DNA from: Bacillus sp. NTK074B
GTDB lineage: Bacteria > Bacillota > Bacilli > Bacillales > Bacillaceae_B
Direction of reading: 5' to 3'
Length of the DNA: 43,227 nt
Assembly: GCF_017303375.1 (NCBI RefSeq)
Contig: NZ_JAFKOH010000019.1
Coordinates: forward strand, 1 to 43,227
A program made the translations under genes and the position numbers. Below, one piece after another: positions 36,551 through 43,227 of the stretch (the stretch's first letter is position 1; the number at the start of each line of letters is the position of its first letter). The notes under the pieces were generated by a model. It ran no database searches. It was given only the letters and a program-made list of their open reading frames with translations, and had not been told where the DNA came from.

Positions 36551-37834
36551 ATGGGGAAAAGCTACAAATCGGGGCTTAGAAAGAAATTGGTCTTCTTTAT
36601 CACGCTTCTTGCCGTGGTAACGTATACGACAAGTGCATTTTTTATTTATGTGATTAAACCTGCTTTTGCACCAAACATGAACGAGCTGTGGTTTACGATC
36701 ATGACCCTCGGGATGGGTGTGTTCTGGTCTGCAGTGCTGGCGTTTTTTGCCGCGGGATTCATCGTCAAACCGCTTCAGCGTCTGGAACAGGTGGCGTTGA
36801 AAGCGGCTGAAGGGGACATTGCCATTGAAGTGGATGTACCGAAGTCCGATGATGAGATCCGTTCGCTGGCCCTGGCGTTCAACCGTATGCTGCATAATCT
36901 GCGGGACATGGTATCAAGCATCGATGACAATTTTAATAAAACGAACTCAAATGTGATCGAGCTGTCGAAAGCATCGGAAATCGCATCCGTACAAGCGGAT
37001 TCGATTTCACGGACGATCAGCGAAATTTCAGCGGGGGCCGAAAGCTCGGCTGTGGCCATTCAATCCACGGCTGAATCGGTGGAGGATGTCATCCGGATTG
37101 CACAGGAAGTACAGAATCATTCCAAATCATCCGAGCATATGTCTAAGAATATGGTGACAGAGCTGCAGGGAAGTAAAGAAGTCATCCATTCCCTCGTGGA
37201 AGGCATCAGCCGATTGGCAAAAGGCAATGAAGCTTCCTTAGATGCCGTCCGCAGACTTGAGGATAATGCGAAGAAAGTGGAGCAGATCATCCAGCTGGTA
37301 GGGGATATTGCGAACCAGACAAATCTACTCGCATTGAATGCTTCCATTGAAGCGGCACGTGCCGGGGAACATGGGAAAGGCTTCGCAGTCGTGGCGGAGG
37401 AAGTCCGGAAACTGGCGGACGAAAGCGGTAAGGCGGTTCAAGGCATTTCGGAACTCATCAAGAATATCCAAACCGAGGTCGGAAATGTCGTCGGACAGAT
37501 CACGACCCAGGTTGACTCAGCGAACTCCGAAGCTCAAAAAGGGACGCAGACGAATGAAATGATCGAAACCATGACCAAAACGATCCACGAGGTGGCGGAT
37601 GCGGTACAAAACATTTCCGTCCTGGTCGACCAGCAGATGGATAGCATACAGCTTACGTCCCGGCAGTCACAGGAAGTGGCCGCCATCGCAGAAGAAACAT
37701 CCGCGGGAGCAGTGGAAGTATCGGCTTCCACCAAAGAACAAGCACACGTCATGAATGACGTGGAGAAGCTGGCCCTGAATCTGAAGGAGCAGGCGGAATC
37801 ACTCAAAAGCACGATCACACGTTTTCATTTATAA
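36551..37834 (+). CDS. Methyl-accepting chemotaxis protein without an extracellular sensor domain
   Basis: Membrane chemoreceptor-type protein, 427 residues. Two membrane helices (about 13-35 and 47-71) are joined by only ~11 extracytoplasmic residues, followed by a HAMP domain (about 72-125, [19 protein letters not shown]) and a coiled-coil signalling domain. The kinase-contact hairpin tip is [21 protein letters not shown], then [19 protein letters not shown]. With no outside sensor it may read membrane state or an internal cue, as some sensor-less receptors do. It starts 18 nt after ywlE with AGGGAGAG upstream, so is probably co-transcribed with it. It is an insertion relative to the B. subtilis ywlE-rpiB order. 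Ligand unknown. Confidence 0.92.
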   Translation: MGKSYKSGLRKKLVFFITLLAVVTYTTSAFFIYVIKPAFAPNMNELWFTIMTLGMGVFWSAVLAFFAAGFIVKPLQRLEQVALKAAEGDIAIEVDVPKSDDEIRSLALAFNRMLHNLRDMVSSIDDNFNKTNSNVIELSKASEIASVQADSISRTISEISAGAESSAVAIQSTAESVEDVIRIAQEVQNHSKSSEHMSKNMVTELQGSKEVIHSLVEGISRLAKGNEASLDAVRRLEDNAKKVEQIIQLVGDIANQTNLLALNASIEAARAGEHGKGFAVVAEEVRKLADESGKAVQGISELIKNIQTEVGNVVGQITTQVDSANSEAQKGTQTNEMIETMTKTIHEVADAVQNISVLVDQQMDSIQLTSRQSQEVAAIAEETSAGAVEVSASTKEQAHVMNDVEKLALNLKEQAESLKSTITRFHL

Positions 37835-37841
37835 AGGTAAG

Positions 37842-37875
37842 CGGGTATGAGGGACGGACCTCATACCCGTTTTTT
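37842..37875 (+). terminator. Intrinsic terminator after the chemoreceptor gene
   Basis: CGGGTATGAGG (37842-37852), loop GACGGA, CCTCATACCCG (37859-37869): perfect 11 bp stem with six T. The loop and closing pairs spell the GAGGGACGGACC motif. Confidence 0.95.
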
Positions 37876-37951
37876 CATGCTGAAAAGCTTTATATAATGA
37901 AGAGTATGTGGCAAAATAAAACGTATCAAAGGCTATGGGGAGTGGGAGAAT

Positions 37952-38392
37952 ATGAAAATCGCAATTGCATCCGATCACGGTGGCGTGAATATCAGAGAAG
38001 AAATCAAATCACTATTAGAAGAGTTAGGTTTGGAGTATGAAGACTTCGGCTGTGAATGCGGGACATCCGTTGACTATCCGGATTATGCCGTCCCTGTGGC
38101 GGAGAAAGTGGCAAGCGGTGAATTCGACCGTGGCATCCTCATCTGTGGAACAGGGATCGGCATGAGCATCTCTGCCAACAAAGTAAAGGGAATCCGCTGT
38201 GCCCTTGTCCACGACGTATTCAGTGCGAAAGCGACACGGGAACATAATGACAGCAATATGCTGGCCATGGGTGAGCGCGTAATCGGAGCAGGACTGGCAC
38301 GTGAAATCGCCAAAACGTGGCTTGGCACGGAATTCGAAGGCGGCCGCCACGCGAATCGCGTAGGGAAGATCACGGCATACGAAGACAAATAA
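37952..38392 (+). CDS. rpiB: Ribose-5-phosphate isomerase B
   Basis: Interconverts ribose-5-phosphate and ribulose-5-phosphate (RpiB/LacAB family, unrelated to RpiA). 146 residues. Motifs: IAIASDHGGVNIRE, GTSVDYPDYA, catalytic Cys in ILICGTGIGMSISANK, and LVHDVFSAKATREHNDSNMLAMG. GGGAGTGGGAG precedes ATG 37952. A TATAAT at 37893-37898 suggests a local promoter after the preceding terminator. It is followed closely by ywlG. Confidence 0.96.
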   Translation: MKIAIASDHGGVNIREEIKSLLEELGLEYEDFGCECGTSVDYPDYAVPVAEKVASGEFDRGILICGTGIGMSISANKVKGIRCALVHDVFSAKATREHNDSNMLAMGERVIGAGLAREIAKTWLGTEFEGGRHANRVGKITAYEDK

Positions 38393-38407
38393 TAAGGAGT
38401 GGGTTCC

Positions 38408-38950
38408 ATGGAAATCGCTCAATTGAAAGAAGAACTGCATAAGATCCTGAAGGACTTCAGCGATCAGGTTCCGATGAAAAAAGGACAAGTATTTGTCGTT
38501 GGCTGCTCCACCTCTGAAGTGATGGGGGAGCGGATCGGTACTTCTGGAACGATAGAAGTCGCAGCAATGATCTTTGACGAGTTGAAGGGGTGGGCAGATG
38601 CGCTGGGCGTTTCGTTGGCGTTTCAATGCTGCGAGCACTTAAACCGGGCGCTGGTCCTTGAACGGGAAGTCGCGGAAAGGAAGGGGCTCGACGAAGTGAC
38701 CGTCGTCCCTGTCCGAGAAGCAGGAGGCGCCATGGCCACACAGGCCTATCACTCGTTTACTGATCCCGTCATGGTCGAGCACATCAAAGTCGACGCCGGC
38801 ATCGACATCGGGGACACCTTCATCGGCATGCACCTGAAACACGTAGCCGTCCCGATCAGAGTCAGCCAAAAAAGCCTTGGCGAAGCACACATCACCCTCG
38901 CCAAAACCAGACCAAAACTCATCGGCGGCACCAGAGCCGTCTACGAATAA
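38408..38950 (+). CDS. ywlG: YwlG family protein (TIGR01440)
   Basis: Conserved Firmicutes protein of unknown function, 180 residues from ATG 38408; AAGGAG at 38394-38399 is 8 nt upstream, so the GTG at 38399 is rejected. Family features include [31 protein letters not shown] segment (two adjacent Cys, then HLNRA), [26 protein letters not shown] and [11 protein letters not shown]. The Cys pair with nearby His hints at a metal or thiol site, which is inference. It lies 15 nt after rpiB and before glyA, the conserved Bacillus order. Confidence 0.9.
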   Translation: MEIAQLKEELHKILKDFSDQVPMKKGQVFVVGCSTSEVMGERIGTSGTIEVAAMIFDELKGWADALGVSLAFQCCEHLNRALVLEREVAERKGLDEVTVVPVREAGGAMATQAYHSFTDPVMVEHIKVDAGIDIGDTFIGMHLKHVAVPIRVSQKSLGEAHITLAKTRPKLIGGTRAVYE

Positions 38951-38959
38951 ATCGTTATG

Positions 38960-38998
38960 AGGTCCGTTTCTCTTTGTTGAGGGACGGACCTTTATTTT
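38960..38998 (+). terminator. Intrinsic terminator after ywlG
   Basis: AGGTCCGTTTCTC and GAGGGACGGACCT pair around 6 nt and run into TTTATTTT. Right arm is the dispersed motif. Confidence 0.88.
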
Positions 38999-39017
38999 GA
39001 TTTGGGAGGAAAACGGG

Positions 39018-39101
39018 GTGTCAAAACCGAACGATAAAGTGTGGCAAGGGCTGATTGATTTTGAAACGGGGAATTCAAGGGGTATTAGAAGTCGGGTGTG
39101 A
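39018..39101 (+). CDS. Possible 27-residue small protein or gene remnant
   Basis: GTG 39018 with a good GGGAGGA ribosome site 7 nt upstream opens a frame reading VSKPNDKVWQGLIDFE then TGNSRGIRSRV and a stop. The composition looks protein-like but I do not recognise it. It may be a small peptide gene or the degraded end of a lost gene between ywlG and glyA. Weak evidence. The rest of 38999-39338 shows another copy of the dispersed motif (39192-39203, one mismatch) and no other gene. Confidence 0.2.
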   Translation: MSKPNDKVWQGLIDFETGNSRGIRSRV

Positions 39102-39338
39102 ATTGAGGTTACATCAATAAAGTTAGTTGGAATGCCTATTAATACAGAGGTAGTGAGGGTCAGAAGAGTATTTGTGCACTCACTCACATAAGGTTCGTCC
39201 CTCCAAAAGGGCTCTAAACACGAACGTTACGTTTTGACTATAGGTTTTTATTTCGCCTTTTGGTGAATCGTGTTAGAATGGGATTGAATGAATCAAGGAG
39301 GCGCCGCAGTTGGGCCTATGAATTAAAGGGGGATATGT

Positions 39339-40580
39339 ATGAGTAAGATTGCCAAGCAAGATCCGGAAATGTATGCAGCGATTCAAGATGAATTAGAGCG
39401 TCAACGAACGAAGATCGAGTTAATTGCGTCTGAAAACTTTGTCAGTGAAGCGGTTATGGAAGCACAAGGTTCCGTGCTGACGAACAAGTATGCAGAGGGG
39501 TACCCAGGTCGTCGCTATTATGGTGGCTGTGAGCATGTGGACGTAGCCGAGAATCTGGCCCGCGACCGTGCGAAAGAACTGTTTGGAGCGGAGCATGTCA
39601 ACGTTCAGCCTCACTCAGGTGCACAGGCGAATATGGCAGTCTACTTCACCATCCTAGAACAGGGCGATACGGTTCTTGGAATGAACTTATCCCACGGAGG
39701 ACATCTGACTCACGGAAGTGCGGTCAACTTCAGTGGTATTCAATATAACTTCGTAGAGTACGGTGTAGATGAAGAAAAGCACCTGATCAATTACGAAGAT
39801 GTTAGACAAAAAGCGTTAGAGCACAAGCCGAAGCTGATCGTAGCGGGAGCGAGTGCCTATCCTAGAGCGATCGATTTCGCGAAATTCCGTGAAATTGCAG
39901 ACGAAGTGGGAGCATACCTAATGGTGGATATGGCTCACATCGCCGGTCTGGTAGCGGCTGGACTTCACCAAAATCCGATTCCGTATGCAGACTTCGTGAC
40001 GACAACGACCCACAAAACATTGCGTGGACCTCGCGGCGGAATGATTCTATGTAAAGAAGAGTTCGCGAAGAAGATAGACAAGTCTATTTTCCCTGGAATC
40101 CAAGGGGGCCCGCTTATGCACGTCATCTCTGCCAAAGCTGTGGCTTTCGGTGAAGCACTGCAGGATTCTTTCAAAGAATATGCACAGAACATCATCGACA
40201 ATGCGAAGCGCTTGGGAGAAGGTCTTGTGAAGGAAGGAATCGACCTTGTATCAGGCGGTTCTGATAACCACCTATTACTGATCGACACTCGCTCACTGGG
40301 ATTGACTGGTAAAGTGGCGGAGAAAGTCCTGGATGAAATCGGGATCACCGTTAATAAAAATACGATTCCATTCGATCCGGAAAGTCCATTCGTTACAAGC
40401 GGTGTGCGTATTGGTACAGCGGCTGTAACTTCTAGAGGTTTCGGACTTGAAGACATGGACGAAATTGCTTCGATCATGGCATTGACTCTTAAGAACCACG
40501 AAGATGAAGCGAAATTGGAAGAAGCACGAAAACGCGTGTTGGATTTAACAAGCAAATTTGAATTGTATCCTGAGAGATAA
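39339..40580 (+). CDS. glyA: Serine hydroxymethyltransferase
   Basis: PLP enzyme converting serine and tetrahydrofolate to glycine and 5,10-methylene-THF, the main one-carbon source. 413 residues. PLP lysine is K226 in [13 protein letters not shown]; other signatures are [41 protein letters not shown] and [21 protein letters not shown] precedes ATG 39339. A CGAAC core resembling half a PurR box occurs at 39221-39225 and a closer PurBox-like AAAACCGAACGAT at 39024-39036; B. subtilis glyA is PurR-controlled, but this is a weak match. Confidence 0.98.
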   Translation: MSKIAKQDPEMYAAIQDELERQRTKIELIASENFVSEAVMEAQGSVLTNKYAEGYPGRRYYGGCEHVDVAENLARDRAKELFGAEHVNVQPHSGAQANMAVYFTILEQGDTVLGMNLSHGGHLTHGSAVNFSGIQYNFVEYGVDEEKHLINYEDVRQKALEHKPKLIVAGASAYPRAIDFAKFREIADEVGAYLMVDMAHIAGLVAAGLHQNPIPYADFVTTTTHKTLRGPRGGMILCKEEFAKKIDKSIFPGIQGGPLMHVISAKAVAFGEALQDSFKEYAQNIIDNAKRLGEGLVKEGIDLVSGGSDNHLLLIDTRSLGLTGKVAEKVLDEIGITVNKNTIPFDPESPFVTSGVRIGTAAVTSRGFGLEDMDEIASIMALTLKNHEDEAKLEEARKRVLDLTSKFELYPER

Positions 40581-40589
40581 TAGATGTGA

Positions 40590-40632
40590 CCTCTTCATTA
40601 GGGACGGATGTTCCTGGTGGAGGGGTTTTTTT
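40590..40632 (+). terminator. Intrinsic terminator after glyA
   Basis: Imperfect hairpin with CCTC/GAGG, CA/TG and AGG/CCT blocks, followed by seven T. The loop holds AGGGACGGA, part of the dispersed motif. Confidence 0.65.
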
Positions 40633-40680
40633 GCGGGAGTAGAGGCGGGTGGAGAGGGGTTTTTCTATAATTTGTTAAAT

Positions 40681-40790
40681 GACGCAATTAGATGGTAAAA
40701 CGAGGAAATTAACAAAAAAACGACGCAAAAAAATTAGAAATGACGCAATCCCAAGCGGAAATGACGCAATAATCTTGAAAATGACGCAAT
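40681..40790 (+). repeat. Phased array 2 of AAATGACGCAAT (forward orientation)
   Basis: GACGCAAT cores start at 40681, 40722 (variant GACGCAAA), 40742, 40763 and 40783, with a degenerate unit GAGGAAAT at 40702. Spacing is 21, 20, 20, 21 and 20 nt. Most cores are preceded by AAAT. It lies between the glyA terminator and the upp promoter; 40791-40917 otherwise shows only a C- and A-rich stretch with no gene. Confidence 0.9.
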
Positions 40791-40917
40791 CCCCTTCATC
40801 TCATACCCTCCTTACCTTCACTTCCCCAGTCAAACCAAACAAAAACCCCATCACAGGGATCAACTCCAACTCTGAATTTCTCAATTCTAACGATTCCATT
40901 ACACTTCCCATCTCATG

Positions 40918-40946
40918 TTGCTCTTGTTTTGTCTTTTATGTACAAT
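40918..40946 (+). promoter_or_regulatory. upp promoter
   Basis: TTGCTC (40918-40923), 17 nt, TACAAT (40941-40946), 67 nt before the upp start. Confidence 0.65.
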
Positions 40947-41013
40947 AGTCTGAGGTGTAAATGAAGTGAAAGAACCATTTTTACATAAAACTGAATTTAA
41001 AGGAGAGAGTCGA

Positions 41014-41643
41014 ATGGGCAAAGTATATGTATTTGATCATCCGTTGATCCAACATAAGTTAACGTTTATACGTGATAAAGAAACAGGAACAAAGGAATTC
41101 CGTGAGCTTGTAGATGAGGTTGCAACACTGATGGCCTTTGAAATCACACGTGACCTTCCATTGGAGGATATCGATGTAGAGACGCCGGTAAGCAAAGCGA
41201 AAGCCAAAACCCTTGCAGGTAAAAAATTAGGGATTGTTCCTATCCTCCGTGCCGGTCTTGGAATGGTTGATGGCATCCTTAAATTGATCCCGGCTGCGAA
41301 AGTGGGACATGTCGGGTTATACCGTGATCCTGAGACTCTTAAACCGATTGAATATTACGTAAAGCTTCCTAGCGATGTGGAAGAGCGTGACTTCATCCTG
41401 GTCGATCCGATGCTTGCGACAGGGGGATCTGCTGTGGAAGCTATTAACTCATTAAAGAAACGCGGTGCTGTCAGCATCAAGTTCATGTGCTTAGTGGCAT
41501 GCCCGGAAGGTGTGGATGCTATCAAGGAAGCGCACCCTGATGTTGATATCTTCATCGCCGCTCTTGATGAAAAGCTGAATGAAAAAGGCTACATCGTCCC
41601 TGGTTTAGGGGACGCAGGCGATCGTTTATACGGAACGAAATAA
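41014..41643 (+). CDS. upp: Uracil phosphoribosyltransferase
   Basis: Pyrimidine salvage enzyme making UMP from uracil and PRPP. 209 residues from ATG 41014, equal to B. subtilis Upp, with AAAGGAGAG upstream; the GTG at 40966 is an in-frame extension and is rejected. Motifs: [35 protein letters not shown] loop [14 protein letters not shown], and C-terminal [17 protein letters not shown]. It precedes mnaA by 18 nt. Confidence 0.98.
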   Translation: MGKVYVFDHPLIQHKLTFIRDKETGTKEFRELVDEVATLMAFEITRDLPLEDIDVETPVSKAKAKTLAGKKLGIVPILRAGLGMVDGILKLIPAAKVGHVGLYRDPETLKPIEYYVKLPSDVEERDFILVDPMLATGGSAVEAINSLKKRGAVSIKFMCLVACPEGVDAIKEAHPDVDIFIAALDEKLNEKGYIVPGLGDAGDRLYGTK

Positions 41644-41661
41644 GAAAGGCAGGGCGAAAAA

Positions 41662-42813
41662 ATGACGAATCCAATCAAGGTAATGACGATTTTCGGAACA
41701 AGACCGGAAGCCATCAAGATGGCTCCACTTGTCCTGGAATTGAAGAAGTATCCAGAAAGCTTTGAAACGATTGTGACAGTAACTGCTCAGCACCGTGAAA
41801 TGTTGGATCAGGTATTGAATATCTTTGATATCACACCTGATTATGACCTGAACATCATGAAAGACCGTCAAACGCTCATCGATGTAACGACACGCGGACT
41901 GGAAGGTCTCGATAAAATCATGAAAGAAGCAAAGCCGGACATTGTTCTTGTGCATGGTGATACAACGACAACATTCGTCGCAAGTCTTGCTGCTTTCTAT
42001 AATCAAATCTCTGTGGGCCACGTCGAAGCAGGCCTTAGAACGTGGAATAAATATTCACCGTTCCCTGAGGAAATGAATCGTCAACTGACAGGCGTCATGG
42101 CGGATCTTCATTTTGCTCCAACAGAAAAATCATCCCAGAATCTTCTGAATGAAAATAAAAAAGAAGAGGGTATTTTCATCACTGGAAATACCGCGATCGA
42201 TGCGTTAAAAACAACGGTGAAAGACGAGTATCATCATGACGTATTGGAGAAGGTTGGAGACGATCGTTTAGTTCTCTTGACAGCTCACCGTCGTGAAAAC
42301 CTTGGTCAACCGATGCGCAATATGTTCCGTGCGATTAAACGATTAGTGGAAGAGCACGATGATATCCAGGTTGTCTATCCGGTTCACTTGAATCCTGCCG
42401 TTCGTGAAGTGGCAGACGAAGTACTCGGAGACGACAAGCGGATCCATCTGATTGAACCACTGGATGTGATTGATTTCCACAACTTTGCATCCCGGGCCCA
42501 CCTGATTCTGACCGATTCAGGCGGTGTACAGGAAGAAGCACCTTCATTAGGTGTACCGGTCCTTGTCCTGCGTGACACAACTGAACGTCCTGAAGGGATT
42601 GAAGCAGGGACATTGAAGCTTGCAGGAAACGAAGAAGAAAACATCTACAAGCTTGCGAAAGAACTTCTGACAGATCCGGAAGCACACGGCAAAATGTCCA
42701 AAGCAACAAATCCGTATGGAGATGGACAAGCATCCTACCGAATCACCCAAGCAATCCGTTACCACTTCGGTCACCTGGAAAAACGTCCGAAATCCTTCGA
42801 TCCGAACGAATAA
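41662..42813 (+). CDS. mnaA: UDP-N-acetylglucosamine 2-epimerase (non-hydrolysing)
   Basis: Interconverts UDP-GlcNAc and UDP-ManNAc, supplying ManNAc for teichoic acid linkage units. 383 residues. Motifs: IFGTRPEAIKMAPLVLEL, TAQHREMLDQVL, VLVHGDTTTTF, GHVEAGLRTW, TGNTAIDAL, TAHRRENLGQPM, LTDSGGVQEEAPSLGVPVL and RDTTERPEGIEAGT, giving all family active-site segments. It starts 18 nt after upp with a modest ribosome site and is probably co-transcribed. In B. subtilis upp is also followed by this gene, then by the ATP synthase operon, which would lie beyond the right edge. Confidence 0.96.
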   Translation: MTNPIKVMTIFGTRPEAIKMAPLVLELKKYPESFETIVTVTAQHREMLDQVLNIFDITPDYDLNIMKDRQTLIDVTTRGLEGLDKIMKEAKPDIVLVHGDTTTTFVASLAAFYNQISVGHVEAGLRTWNKYSPFPEEMNRQLTGVMADLHFAPTEKSSQNLLNENKKEEGIFITGNTAIDALKTTVKDEYHHDVLEKVGDDRLVLLTAHRRENLGQPMRNMFRAIKRLVEEHDDIQVVYPVHLNPAVREVADEVLGDDKRIHLIEPLDVIDFHNFASRAHLILTDSGGVQEEAPSLGVPVLVLRDTTERPEGIEAGTLKLAGNEEENIYKLAKELLTDPEAHGKMSKATNPYGDGQASYRITQAIRYHFGHLEKRPKSFDPNE

Positions 42814-42821
42814 AATGAAGT

Positions 42822-42870
42822 AAAGGTCCGTCCCTCTTACAATTATTGAGGGACGGACCTTTATTTTTTA
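42822..42870 (+). terminator. Terminator after mnaA
   Basis: Perfect 15 bp stem AAAGGTCCGTCCCTC (42822-42836) and GAGGGACGGACCTTT (42848-42862) around an 11-nt loop, then T-rich. Both arms are full copies of the dispersed motif in opposite orientation. Confidence 0.93.
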
Positions 42871-43041
42871 AATGAATGCATTTTGAAACTAGTTGGAAGT
42901 ATTTACATTAAATTCAAGGGTTACTCCATTAGGGAATCTTCTATATAATGGAGGGGCATGTGAAGTAGGGTATCTATGAATTTGTTAATATATTTCCAAT
43001 TTGTTCGCGTGGGGCGGGCAGTTTGGCTTCGCTTTTCGCGA

Positions 43042-43227
43042 TGTCCAGCTCCGGGGGCTTGGGGCTCGAGGTCATAAGCCAAGCCGACCAAAAAGGCAAA
43101 GAGCGCCTTTCCGGTCGACTTGTCTTATGCTTGTCGCCCCAGAGCAAGCCCCCTCCGCTTTTCTGCATGTCCAGCTCCGGGGGCTTGGGGCTCGAGGTCA
43201 TAAGCCAAGCCGACCAAAAAGGCAAAG
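43042..43227 (+). repeat. Tandem family B repeats running off the right edge
   Basis: Full unit 43042-43167 (126 bp) starting TGTCCAGCTCCGGGGGC and ending CTCCGCTTTTCTGCA; a second unit starts at 43168 and is cut by the window end after 60 bp, identical in that overlap. Just before 43042, CTTCGCTTTTCGCGA looks like the tail of a third unit. Arms pair: GGGGGCTTG/CAAGCCCCC, GGGGC/GCCCC, TCATAAG/CTTATG, AAAGAGCGCC region at the tip. Because 126 is a multiple of three, a reverse frame stays open through it and is not a gene. Confidence 0.9.

Noticed and set aside
40679..40948. 89-codon frame before upp
   Set aside because: It runs through the GACGCAAT array and the upp promoter, and has no ribosome site.
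42974..43225. Minus-strand 83-residue protein with an internal repeat
   Set aside because: The repeated peptide is only the translation of the tandem 126 bp family B repeat, whose length is a multiple of three.

Overview
The window is a chromosomal segment from a Gram-positive, endospore-forming Bacillaceae bacterium (Bacillus in the broad sense; a Rossellomorea- or Bacillus-like genus is my inference). The evidence is gene order and sequence: ywiB-argS ... uvsE-cls-fadF ... acdA ... rpoE-pyrG-ywjG-spo0F-fbaA-tal-murA-glpX-rho-rpmE-tdk ... prfA-prmC ... spoIIR-ywlB-ywlC-mntP-ywlE ... rpiB-ywlG-glyA-upp-mnaA. This is the order of the ywi/ywj/ywk/ywl region of Bacillus subtilis. Shine-Dalgarno sites are strong, there are sigma-A, sigma-H and sigma-F type promoters, and nearly every unit ends in an intrinsic terminator.

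Layout. (1) 1-5.0 kb: ywiB, argS, a 59-residue XapX protein that is easy to miss, then uvsE and a cardiolipin synthase on the minus strand. (2) 5.1-16.4 kb: a fatty acyl-CoA block. fadF sits behind a promoter overlapped by a FadR-like box. It is followed by a thiolase, 3-hydroxybutyryl-CoA dehydrogenase, two acyl-CoA dehydrogenases, a TetR regulator and the fused isobutyryl-CoA mutase IcmF. B. subtilis has only fadF and acdA here, so the other genes form an added C4/branched acyl-CoA module. (3) 16.8-30.1 kb: housekeeping and regulatory genes (rpoE, pyrG with a reiterative-transcription type attenuator, ywjG, spo0F, fbaA, tal, murA, glpX, rho, rpmE, tdk, a lipoprotein). (4) 30.2-42.8 kb: prfA-prmC, spoIIR, ywlB, ywlC, mntP, ywlE, a methyl-accepting protein inserted relative to B. 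subtilis, rpiB, ywlG, glyA, upp and mnaA.

The genes are mostly ordinary core genes; the intergenic DNA is the unusual part. It holds at least six repeat families: a 70-130 bp imperfect palindrome (family A, four copies); a 126 bp palindrome (family B, one copy inserted inside a family A copy in the probable rho leader, and a tandem array running off the right edge); two arrays of the short motif AAATGACGCAAT at 20-21 bp intervals; an array of TAAGCGGA..TTCCG hairpins at 51-61 bp intervals; a ~110 bp degenerate element on both sides of acdA; and a GGTCCGTCCCTC motif reused in many terminators and once inside prmC. The ywlB-ywlC gap carries a dense DnaA-box cluster at the same place as a known B. 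subtilis cluster. No CRISPR array, rRNA, tRNA, transposase or prophage gene was seen, and I found no protein-coding defence or novel effector system.
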